A DNA stretch of 6,672 nucleotides from an uncultured bacterium (GTDB lineage Bacteria > Planctomycetota > UBA8108): NCBI GenBank assembly GCA_913050545.1, contig CAJWZY010000122.1, positions 1 to 6,672 on the forward strand, read 5' to 3'. A model generated the notes under the pieces. That model saw only the letters and a program-made list of their open reading frames with translations, ran no database searches and was not told where the DNA came from. A program made the position numbers and the translations under genes. Positions within the stretch are counted from its first letter, which is position 1; every line of letters starts with the position of its first letter. Of the stretch, positions 1 to 6,087 are shown in pieces.

Positions 1-1
1 C

Positions 2-859
2 AATTACCGGGCTCTGCTGGATTCAAAAGATGTGGACGCGGTGGTTATCGCCACCCCTGTTCACCTCCACCTGCCTCATACTCTCTCGGCGCTTGCCGCC
101 GGAAAGCATGTCTATTGTGAGAAGCCGCTTGGCCTGACGGTTGAAGAATGCCGCCAGCTGCGCGATGCCTGCGTGGAGGCTGAGGGGAGAGGGCAGCTCT
201 ACCAGTGTGGCCTGCAGCGGCGCTACAATCCGCGCTACCGCGACAGCGTGCGGTACCTGCAGAATCGCGAGGGGGGAGAGATCCTCTTTATCCGGGCTCA
301 ATGGCACGGCGTCGCATCTGCCAGGAAAAACAAGCCCTGGATTTTCCGCAGCGAAAAATCGGGTGGACTGGTGCTGGAGCAGGGAACCCACCAGTTTGAC
401 GTATTCAACTGGATCCTCGATTCGACGCCGCTGTCAGCCGTCGCGCTCGGCGGAACGAACAATTCAGCCGCTGCCGCGCCGCGCCAGAACACCCTGGACC
501 ATTACGGGGCGGTTCTTGAATATCCCGGTGGAGCCAAGGTTCAGCTCAGCCACCTGAGCTACTCGATTCCGGAGCGGCGCTTTTCAGGCAGCAGTGAGCT
601 GGTTTTCTGTGAGCGTGCCGGAGTGGATGTCGCCAATGCGATGGCCTGGGACAGTTGTGGCAAGAGTATCGAATTGTGCAGGACGGGTGGGAAGGAAACG
701 CACCTGGCGATGGAGTCATTCCTCGACAGCCTCCTGGAGGGCAGGAGGCCCGAGGCTGACATCGAGGTCGCCTACCGAGCGACGCTTGCTTCCCTGCTCT
801 GCAGCAGGGCCATCGAGAGTGGGACGAAGGTGTCCTGGGATGAACTGGAATCTTCCTGA
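2..859 (+). CDS. Gfo/Idh/MocA family NAD(P)-dependent oxidoreductase, 5'-truncated by the window edge
   Basis: This gene probably encodes a soluble cytoplasmic dehydrogenase that oxidises or reduces a sugar, inositol or similar polyol with NAD(P). The frame is open from base 2, reading NYRALLDSKDVDAVVIATP, the second half of a Rossmann domain. The real start, with the GxGxxG nucleotide loop, therefore lies upstream; the GTG at 32 is only an internal codon. Visible family marks are the conserved EKP motif (HVYCEKPLGLTVEE), whose Lys is the usual catalytic or cofactor-contacting residue, and the GGLVLEQGTHQFDVFNW segment of the C-terminal alpha/beta domain, whose GTHQFD holds the usual active-site His and Asp. 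About 285 residues are visible of a usual 330-400. It ends in TGA, 19 bp before the adenosyltransferase gene on the same strand, so the two may be co-transcribed. The substrate cannot be read from the sequence. Family assignment is firm; specificity is unknown. Confidence 0.93.
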   Translation, partial: NYRALLDSKDVDAVVIATPVHLHLPHTLSALAAGKHVYCEKPLGLTVEECRQLRDACVEAEGRGQLYQCGLQRRYNPRYRDSVRYLQNREGGEILFIRAQWHGVASARKNKPWIFRSEKSGGLVLEQGTHQFDVFNWILDSTPLSAVALGGTNNSAAAAPRQNTLDHYGAVLEYPGGAKVQLSHLSYSIPERRFSGSSELVFCERAGVDVANAMAWDSCGKSIELCRTGGKETHLAMESFLDSLLEGRRPEADIEVAYRATLASLLCSRAIESGTKVSWDELESS

Positions 860-878
860 GCGTGCCCCGGGGTAAGTC

Positions 879-1447
879 ATGAGGATCACCAGGGTCTATA
901 CCGGCGGTGGAGACGAGGGCGACACCGACCTGGGTGGTGGCCAGAGAGTGTCCAAGGACTCCCTGCGAATCGAGGCCTGTGGTTGTGTCGATGAGCTGAG
1001 TTCTCTCATTGGCCTGGCGATTGCGCGGGGGCTCGTTGCTGCGAGCGCGGAGTGCTTGTGCGGGATACAGAATGACCTCTTTGACCTGGGGGCGGATCTT
1101 GCCGTCCTGGAGGAAGACAAGCCGGCCACCGGGGCCTGCAGGATTGAGCAGGAGCAGGTTGCTGCGCTCGAGCCCAGGCTGGATGCTCTTGGTGAAGAGC
1201 TGGGCCCCCTCGAGGAGTTTATCCTGCCTGGTGGATCGGTCAGTGGGGCGACCCTGCATCTCGCTCGCACGGTCTGCCGCAGGGCAGAGCGAGTGGTCGT
1301 CGCCCTGTCAGGGCAGGAGGCCATCGGCACACAGGTAATTCCCTACCTCAACAGGCTCTCGGATCTTCTCTTTCAGCTTGCCCGCTTTCAGAATAAGGCG
1401 GATGGGCAACAGGAAACCTGCTGGAAGAAGAAGGACCCGGGCAAGGA

Positions 1448-1454
<7 letters not shown>
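879..1454 (+). CDS. PduO-type cob(I)alamin adenosyltransferase
   Basis: This 191-aa protein should transfer the 5'-deoxyadenosyl group of ATP to cob(I)alamin, giving adenosylcobalamin for B12-dependent mutases, dehydratases or reductases. The family forms cytoplasmic trimers of five-helix bundles. Motifs in order: an N-terminal ATP loop (VYTGGGDEGDTDLGGG, residues 6-21), RIEACGCVDELSS (30-42, the R-x-E...VDE signature), FILPGG (114-119), CRRAER (133-138) and YLNRLSDLLFQLAR (156-169). The length is normal, with a Lys-rich tail. ATG 879 gives the usual family N-terminus; GGGG about 7 bases upstream is only a modest SD. In the ATP loop, the T-K/R-x-G-D-K-G form familiar from well-studied members is TGGGDEG, so two basic residues are replaced. 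It follows the oxidoreductase by 19 bp, and its last 7 bases overlap the end of the convergent aldolase. No cobalamin riboswitch is visible in the window. The name pduO would refer to the protein family, since no pdu operon is present. Confidence 0.95.
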
Positions 1455-2239
<785 letters not shown>

Positions 2240-2244
2240 TTCTA

Positions 2245-2370
2245 TTACTCCTGGAACACGGCGTAGAGCCGGGTAAGCTTCCCGGTGGTTGGGCAGTATG
2301 CCAGTCCGCAGCGTGAATCTCCAGCCGTCTTCGGGAAGTCCGCTCCCGGCAGGCCGGCGGGATTCTTCAT
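2245..2370 (-). CDS. Possible small ORF (41 aa) immediately upstream of the aldolase
   Basis: An ATG at 2370-2368, preceded at 6-7 bases by GGGGGA, opens a 41-codon frame. It ends in TAA at 2245-2247, five bases before the aldolase ATG. Its stop overlaps the aldolase SD (GGAGTAA), an arrangement typical of translational coupling. The peptide starts MKNPAGLPGADFPK, has a Cys-x4-Cys pair (Cys21, Cys26) and ends TGKLTRLYAVFQE. About three quarters of its codons end in G or C, as in neighbouring genes. I do not recognise the peptide. It could be a leader peptide, a real small protein or a chance frame, since GC-rich DNA often holds open frames of this size. Confidence 0.27.
   Translation of the reverse strand: MKNPAGLPGADFPKTAGDSRCGLAYCPTTGKLTRLYAVFQE
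2269..2285. repeat. Short inverted repeat CCGGG-N7-CCCGG upstream of the aldolase
   Basis: Five-base arms (2269-2273 and 2281-2285) flank TAAGCTT, 30-46 bases upstream of the aldolase start codon. It could be an operator half-site pair, but short GC arms like these also occur by chance in GC-rich DNA. It lies inside the possible small ORF. Confidence 0.25.
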
Positions 2371-2486
2371 GGTCTATTCCCCCGGATTCTGGTACCAGTA
2401 TCTTATTGAAGCTGAAAAACGGTGGAGCAATCAGCAGGTGGGAGCTTTCCTGCCAGGCGTTGAGTGGAAGTGTTGGTGGAGAAGAG

Positions 2487-3047
2487 ATGGTCAAGAGGAA
2501 GAGGAGTCACTTTGTGACCCAGGGGGAGGCGAGGGTGGAGAGGTATCCCTGGGGTCCGCATGACTGGCTGTGCCGGCCGGACCTGGTGGACTGTGATGAT
2601 ATACGGCTGGTCCGTGTCGAGGTTCCGCGCTCGGAGGGAATCCCATTCCACCTGCACCCCGGGATGCAGGAGGTGGTCTATATCCTGCAGGGCAAGGCCG
2701 AGCAGTGGGTTGGCGAAGAGGTTCGCCTCCTGAAGGCGGGGGAGATGGCCCACATTCCCGCTGGTAAGGTTCATGCGACCTTCAATGCCGGACGCGGGGT
2801 CTTGAAGTTGCTCAGTGTGAACACCACGGCTGAAGCTGATGGCCCGGCCCTGGTCGATGTCAGCGGCGAGGAACCCTGGTGCTCTATCCGTTCCCTGGGC
2901 ACCGCGAGGTTGCCCGAAAAACTACGGGTTATCGAGGAGGCGAGGGGGAAACCAGCAGCCGATGACGGCAAGTTTCGACGTACCCTCGAGAGCGGACGTT
3001 CGGCAGCCAGGAAAGCCTCGCCTGGTCAGGGCAAGGATCGATGCTGA
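2487..3047 (+). CDS. Single-domain cupin protein with a complete metal-binding set
   Basis: This is a 186-aa cytoplasmic beta-barrel protein of the cupin_2 type. Cupin motif 1 spans residues 51-69 (GIPFHLHPGMQEVVYILQG), giving the ligands His55, His57 and Glu62. Motif 2 spans 86-100 (GEMAHIPAGKVHATFN), giving His96. All four classical metal ligands are present, so a metal-dependent enzyme (isomerase, dioxygenase or decarboxylase) or a ligand-sensing protein is possible; the family alone does not tell which. ATG 2487 is preferred over the longer in-frame start at 2289 because GGAG lies 5 bases upstream and the extra 66 residues look non-coding. The C-terminal 45 residues are basic and probably disordered, beyond the cupin fold. 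The gene is divergent from the aldolase across a 247-bp gap and convergent, 23 bp away, with the dockerin-like gene. No partner gene indicates its substrate. Confidence 0.88.
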   Translation: MVKRKRSHFVTQGEARVERYPWGPHDWLCRPDLVDCDDIRLVRVEVPRSEGIPFHLHPGMQEVVYILQGKAEQWVGEEVRLLKAGEMAHIPAGKVHATFNAGRGVLKLLSVNTTAEADGPALVDVSGEEPWCSIRSLGTARLPEKLRVIEEARGKPAADDGKFRRTLESGRSAARKASPGQGKDRC

Positions 3048-3070
3048 AATAACCGCAGGGTTTTCCCGGC

Positions 3071-4021
3071 TCAGAGATCTTCCTGCTCGCAGAAGGGGAG
3101 CCCGGCAAGCTCGACGTTGAGGTCGAAGAGCAGGTCGAAGGCCGCTGTCTCCAGCTGGATGATGAGGTCTTCGATGAAGAGGTCCTGGAAGCCGGCAAGC
3201 AGGCTGCAGATGAATCCGCCGCTCGCGGTGAGGTCGATCACGACGCTGTCGCGGTCAAGCTCGATTGGCAGGATCTTGGTCAGGATCAGGTTGTCGTCAT
3301 CATCCCACCCGGTGGTGAAGGGGACAATCATGTCTCCGGAGAAGTCGATATCCACCTGGCAGTTGCTGGGGGCTCCGAAGCCTGAGTCCACCCGGATTGT
3401 GAGGCTCTGGACATTGCCCTCCATGTGGCCAATCAGTCGTTCGTTTTCCATGTCGAGGACCGCGGTAATTTCCGTGACGGACACCGGGCAGCCCGGCACG
3501 CCCTCGCACTCTGCCGCTTCATCGGCGGGGCAGACAACCGCGGTCATGGTATCGGTAACCTCGATCACTGCCGCATCGGGTTCGATGCAGATGGTCGGCG
3601 GGACTTCCCGGCGGATCATCTCGGCAAGAAATTCCTGGTCGATACAGACAGGGACCTTGACGACTCCGCAGGGGTCCGCGGAACAGCCCTCGGCGGGTGT
3701 CAGGCAATCGAGTCCATCTTCGTCTGTTTCATCGCAGCCGCATTCCCCAAAGGGGGCGGGGGGAGCATTGCCCCCGGAGAAAAGATAAGCCAGCATGTAG
3801 ATTGCATCGGAGATGTCGGCCTCACCGCTGTCGTTCCCGTCATGTGCATCTGCGCAACCGGGATCTTCGTTTCCCAGGAAGAGGATCCCCAGGAGGGTGA
3901 CCGGGTCAGAGATGTCGACCTGCCCATCGAGGTTTGAATCGCCTCGAACAAACTGGGTGGCGCGAGCCTGCCTGGCGTAAAGAAGAGAGACGAGAAGAAC
4001 GAGAAGCATCTTATATTTCAT
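3071..4021 (-). CDS. Secreted dockerin-like Ca-binding protein with an unrecognised C-terminal domain
   Basis: This 316-aa protein begins with a signal peptide (MKYKM, then a Leu/Val core, with ARA at 19-21 as the likely signal peptidase site), so it is probably exported. Residues 25-83 form a paired dockerin/EF-hand-like block: DSNLDGQVDISD (28-39) and DGNDSGEADISD (61-72), each followed by a hydrophobic helix. A Gly/Pro/Cys segment follows (SGGNAPPAPFGECGCDETDEDG). Such blocks are frequent in exported proteins of Planctomycetota. The remaining roughly 190 residues are very acidic and match no family I know. The protein has 14 Cys, fitting disulfides after export. ATG 4021 is set by the signal peptide and by GGAG 7 bases upstream; the longer frame to 4162 adds a basic, non-signal stretch. 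The gene lies 152 bp downstream of galactokinase on the same strand. A cell-surface or adhesion role is only a guess. Confidence 0.88.
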   Translation of the reverse strand: MKYKMLLVLLVSLLYARQARATQFVRGDSNLDGQVDISDPVTLLGILFLGNEDPGCADAHDGNDSGEADISDAIYMLAYLFSGGNAPPAPFGECGCDETDEDGLDCLTPAEGCSADPCGVVKVPVCIDQEFLAEMIRREVPPTICIEPDAAVIEVTDTMTAVVCPADEAAECEGVPGCPVSVTEITAVLDMENERLIGHMEGNVQSLTIRVDSGFGAPSNCQVDIDFSGDMIVPFTTGWDDDDNLILTKILPIELDRDSVVIDLTASGGFICSLLAGFQDLFIEDLIIQLETAAFDLLFDLNVELAGLPFCEQEDL

Positions 4022-4054
4022 TTTGAATCTCCAGCCCTTTCGCTGAAAGCCGAA

Positions 4055-4076
4055 GCAGGCGGCGTTTGCAGCCTGC
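4055..4076. repeat. Strong inverted repeat in the dockerin-like gene's leader
   Basis: GCAGGC (4055-4060) pairs with GCCTGC (4071-4076). After one mismatch, GC (4062-4063) pairs with GC (4068-4069) around a 4-base loop, giving 8 pairs in 22 bases. It lies 34-55 bases before the minus-strand start codon at 4021 and upstream of its SD, so in the mRNA it would be a 5'-leader hairpin. On the plus strand an alternative stem, GCAGC (4068-4072) with GCTGC (4081-4085), is followed by G and T7 (4087-4093). That resembles a terminator, but no plus-strand gene is there to use it. Confidence 0.4.
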
Positions 4077-4173
4077 GGAAGCTGCGTTTTTTTCTTCTGG
4101 TACGATCTGATACCAATCGGACCCAACCACCTAATTGTCCAATCTCCACCGGGCCAATGCAATCTTCAATTGC

Positions 4174-4737
4174 TCAGGAGCTCTGTGGTTTGCCCAGGAG
4201 CCTGGCTCCATCTCCGATTTTCGTCAGAAAGGTCCGGGCAGGGGCAGCGAGGCGGTTGCTGCAGGCTTCTGCCAGCCGTTGCTGGAATTCCACTGCCGCG
4301 TTCTGTTCGACCAGGTTGACGGTCGCTCCGCCAAATCCTCCACCCGAGAGCTTTCCGCCGATGAAGCCGGGAAGTCCGGTTGCGGATTCGATAAGGAAAT
4401 CCAGCTCGTCACACGAATTCCCGAAAAGGTCACGGCTTGAGGAATGGGACTGGAGCATCAGCTCTCCGAGCCTTCCAGGATCTCCCCGGCGCAGGGCCTC
4501 GACTCCCTCCAGCACCCGGCTGTTCTCCCGGATCACATGTTCAGCGCGCCTGCGGTCTTCCTCATCGATCTGTTCGCGGCAGCCAAGGAATTCCTCGAGG
4601 CTCACCTGCCGGAGGCTGGAGATTTCTCTGCCGAGGAGCTCGCCGATTTTCTGCGTGGCACGCCGACAATGGGATCTCAGTGCCGCGTATTTCCCATCGA
4701 CAAGCTCGTGCTGGACCCCGGAGTCGGCGATCACCAC
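4174..4737 (-). CDS. galK: Galactokinase C-terminal part, 187 aa, with a possible GTG restart
   Basis: This part holds Tyr233 of the sugar site (shown here in GKYAALR), the SHSSSRDLFGNSCDELD segment typical of galactokinases, and motif 3 (GGKLSGGGFGGATV), ending in TGA at 4174. Two adjacent GTG codons (4737-4735 and 4734-4732) follow a perfect GGAGG (4747-4743) at 5 and 8 bases. Separate initiation is therefore possible about 33 bases after the amber codon. The GGAGG could equally be chance coding sequence (Ser-Glu-Val). Whether it is expressed is unknown. Confidence 0.55.
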   Translation of the reverse strand: MVIADSGVQHELVDGKYAALRSHCRRATQKIGELLGREISSLRQVSLEEFLGCREQIDEEDRRRAEHVIRENSRVLEGVEALRRGDPGRLGELMLQSHSSSRDLFGNSCDELDFLIESATGLPGFIGGKLSGGGFGGATVNLVEQNAAVEFQQRLAEACSNRLAAPARTFLTKIGDGARLLGKPQSS

Positions 4738-4770
4738 CGCGACCTCCGAACCCGGCAGCGCGATCCGGTC

Positions 4771-4773
4771 CTA
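4771..4773 (-). other. In-frame amber (TAG) codon within galactokinase
   Basis: The plus strand reads CTA at 4771-4773, TAG on the coding strand. Codons on both sides continue the same galactokinase frame without loss or gain of bases. A change at the third base from TAT or TAC (Tyr) would explain it. The mutT-like gene at 5558 in this same window ends naturally in TAG, so general TAG reassignment in this genome is unlikely. Confidence 0.9.
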
Positions 4774-5385
4774 GTCGAGGGTGTCGCAGTCAAGGAAGAG
4801 AACATGATCGCGAAGTCCGAAAAGGGATGAGAACTGGTCAAGGATACCGCAGGGCACCCCGACAAAATCATTCTCCGCCCGCTGGCAGAGCTGTGCCTGT
4901 TCCAGGAGGGTTGTGGGCCTTCCGCCAAGCATGCCGTAGGCGGCCTCTGCGGTGGCGAGTTCGAGTGCGGCTGATGAGGACACTCCCGCACCCACCGGCA
5001 GGGAGCTCTCTATGGCGAGGTTGATCGATGGAAGCCGGCTGCCGGACTTCCTGATCTCACGAAGTACTCCGAGGGGATAATTGATCCAGGAGTCACCTGC
5101 AGGGCGGATCTCTTCAAGTCCGGCCTCGACGCGCTCGTTGAGGCCCGAGCTCCAGGCAGAGAGCCGCCTGGGGCTGGTATCTTCCTGTCCGGCGGCGATG
5201 ACGACCGAGAGATCGAGGGCAATGGAGAGGATATAGCCGTTGTTGTAATCGGTGTGGTTTCCCAGGATCTCAAGACGTCCAGGAGCCTGCGACAGGACCT
5301 CGGGCGAAGAATCAAAATTCTCCCGGTAGTTCTCGACGGCGCGCTCTGCAAGCTCTTCACCACTGCGGAGGGGGTCGGACAGCAT
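4771..5385 (-). CDS. galK: Galactokinase N-terminal part, 204 aa, ending at the amber codon
   Basis: This is the part that ordinary translation would make from ATG 5385. It holds the sugar-binding N-terminal segment (Arg37, His44, Asp46), the ATP phosphate loop and the catalytic Asp183, but lacks the C-terminal lobe with motif 3. On its own it should not fold into an active GHMP kinase. Reading starts 64 bases downstream of a candidate sigma-70 -10 element. Confidence 0.75.
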   Translation of the reverse strand: MLSDPLRSGEELAERAVENYRENFDSSPEVLSQAPGRLEILGNHTDYNNGYILSIALDLSVVIAAGQEDTSPRRLSAWSSGLNERVEAGLEEIRPAGDSWINYPLGVLREIRKSGSRLPSINLAIESSLPVGAGVSSSAALELATAEAAYGMLGGRPTTLLEQAQLCQRAENDFVGVPCGILDQFSSLFGLRDHVLFLDCDTLD

Positions 5386-5448
5386 CTCGGTTTTCCTGGT
5401 TGGGCCTGGAGGTTCTTTCGGCGGGCACTTCCACCGGTCTATCCCCTG

Positions 5449-5477
5449 ATTGTGCTGTGAGTGGCGGTGCCGGTCAA
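5449..5477 (-). promoter_or_regulatory. Candidate sigma-70 promoter for galactokinase
   Basis: On the minus strand TTGACC (5477-5472, five of six matches to TTGACA) is followed after exactly 17 bases by CACAAT (5454-5449, four of six matches to TATAAT). It points toward galactokinase, with the -10 box 64 bases before the ATG, inside the 172-bp gap between the divergent galK and mutT-like genes. It was found by eye. Promoter consensus in the likely host group is poorly known, so this is tentative. Confidence 0.38.
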
Positions 5478-5557
5478 TGCAGATGAAAGGGACTTGCCTG
5501 CGCCGCCGGGAGCGTGGCACCATTCCCCGCGTTCAATCTCAGGACGGTACCAGGCCA

Positions 5558-5977
5558 ATGAGCGAAAAAAAAACACCCCGGGATCCGGCTGCCGGCCGCC
5601 ATCATGTCGAGGTGGTAGCCGGCGCAATTGCCAGGGATGGGACCTACCTCCTCTGCCGGCGGCCCGGCGGCAGCAACATGGAGGGGCACTGGGAGTTCCC
5701 CGGTGGCAAGGTGAAGGAGGGCGAAACCCAGGAGGAGGCCCTGCGTCGGGAGCTGGAGGAGGAGCTTGGAATAGAGGTCCTGGTTGCAGGTCATCTTTCG
5801 ACGGTTGAGTACAGCTATCCCCATCTCGATATCACCCTGCACCTTTTCAGCTGTCCTTCTTTTGAGGGAGAGCCCCGCAAGCTCTACCACAGCGCTATAG
5901 CCTGGGTTCGTGGCGCTGAGATAGATCGAGACTCCCTCGTCCCTTCCAATCTCCCCTTTCTGGACATTCTTCCCTAG
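5558..5977 (+). CDS. mutT: MutT-like NUDIX hydrolase (8-oxo-dGTP diphosphatase type)
   Basis: This 139-aa cytoplasmic pyrophosphohydrolase probably cleaves oxidised nucleoside triphosphates such as 8-oxo-dGTP to the monophosphate, preventing their incorporation into DNA. The Nudix box is perfect: Gly50-x5-Glu56-x7-Arg64-Glu65-Leu-x-Glu68-Glu69-x-Gly71-Ile72. The preceding MEGHWEFPGGK and the C-terminal EIDRDSLVPSNLPFLD resemble the substrate-recognising segments of MutT, and the length is close to that of E. coli MutT. ATG 5558 is chosen because the family N-terminus (HHVEVVAGAI) follows about 15 residues later; upstream codons look non-coding. The SD is weak (AGG 5 bases upstream). Codons 3-6 include nine consecutive A (5565-5573). 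It ends in TAG and is followed by a terminator. Other Nudix substrates cannot be excluded. Confidence 0.9.
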   Translation: MSEKKTPRDPAAGRHHVEVVAGAIARDGTYLLCRRPGGSNMEGHWEFPGGKVKEGETQEEALRRELEEELGIEVLVAGHLSTVEYSYPHLDITLHLFSCPSFEGEPRKLYHSAIAWVRGAEIDRDSLVPSNLPFLDILP

Positions 5978-6025
5978 TCTGGTGAAGATACTGCTGCCGG
6001 CCAGCTTCAATCGTCTCGAGCCGGG

Positions 6026-6042
6026 GGCGCAGGACCTGCGCC
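6026..6042. repeat. Perfect 8-1-8 inverted repeat between mutT-like and desulfurase-like genes
   Basis: GGCGCAGG (6026-6033), a central A, then CCTGCGCC (6035-6042) form a perfect palindrome. As RNA it would fold to a GC-rich stem of at least 6 bp. It is followed by TTTATATT, so it may be the first of two tandem terminators, or as DNA a dimeric regulator's operator. It lies 49 bases after the mutT-like stop and 45 bases before the next ATG. Confidence 0.6.
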
Positions 6043-6053
6043 TTTATATTCCC

Positions 6054-6075
6054 GCCCGTTTCTTCGGGCTTTTTT
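6054..6075 (+). terminator. Intrinsic terminator after the mutT-like gene
   Basis: GCCCG (6054-6058), the loop TTTCTT, and CGGGC (6065-6069) form a 5-bp GC stem followed directly by six T (6070-6075). This is the textbook form on the plus strand. It should end the mutT-like transcript. It stands only 12 bases before the next start codon, leaving room for that gene's SD but not for a promoter downstream of the hairpin. Confidence 0.72.
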
Positions 6076-6087
6076 ACGGAGTTGCGG

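Larger units (their letters stand above)
4174..5385 (-). pseudogene. galK: Galactokinase (GHMP kinase) reading frame interrupted by one in-frame TAG
   Basis: Read through the amber codon, this is a full-length 403-residue galactokinase, which phosphorylates galactose at C1 with ATP at the start of the Leloir pathway. GHMP motif 1 is APGRLEILGNHTDYN (34-48), motif 2 is LPVGAGVSSSAAL (129-141), the catalytic Asp is Asp183 in CGILDQ, the galactose-contacting Tyr of the YxxRR region is Tyr233, and motif 3 is GGKLSGGGFGGATV (343-356). ATG 5385 has AGGA about 10 bases upstream and gives the usual N-terminus. Codon 205 is TAG (4771-4773), between CDTLD and DRIALP, in the same frame on both sides. 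The break is thus one substitution, not a frameshift, and Tyr would be natural there. The usual Glu of the GEHTDY motif is Asn43. No galT or galE is in view. The locus could be a recent pseudogene, a sequencing error, or a split or readthrough gene. Confidence 0.88.

Noticed and set aside
546..1259. Long minus-strand frame opposite the oxidoreductase and adenosyltransferase
   Set aside because: It is the antisense of two well-supported genes, with a Pro/Arg/Ser-rich composition typical of shadow frames and no recognisable motif.
2314..2326. 13-mer TGAATCTCCAGCC repeated at 4024-4036
   Set aside because: One exact 13-base match in a 6.7-kb window is near what chance allows. One copy is just the SD region of the dockerin-like gene, and the other sits in no comparable position.
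2389..2398. 10-bp palindrome CTGGTACCAG, with GGTACCAG again at 5546-5553
   Set aside because: Too short and too few copies to support an operator, though both lie in gaps between divergent genes.
2289..2486. N-terminal extension of the cupin frame
   Set aside because: GGAG and ATG at 2487 are a better start, and the added Ser/Gly/Arg-rich residues look non-coding.
2240..2494. N-terminal extension of the aldolase frame
   Set aside because: The family N-terminus starts at ATG 2239 with a good SD; the extra 85 residues resemble no aldolase sequence.
3048..3070. Possible terminator between the cupin and dockerin-like genes (AACC-GCAG-GGTT then TT)
   Set aside because: Only a 4-bp stem with a weak T run; not convincing on either strand.
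4159..4173. GCAAT-N5-ATTGC repeat right after the galactokinase stop
   Set aside because: The AT-containing 5-bp stem has no T tract on the minus strand, so it does not qualify as a terminator.
4771..4773. Pyrrolysine or general TAG recoding as the explanation for the galactokinase stop
   Set aside because: Galactokinases are not pyrrolysine proteins, no recoding element is recognisable, and TAG serves as a normal stop in the mutT-like gene.
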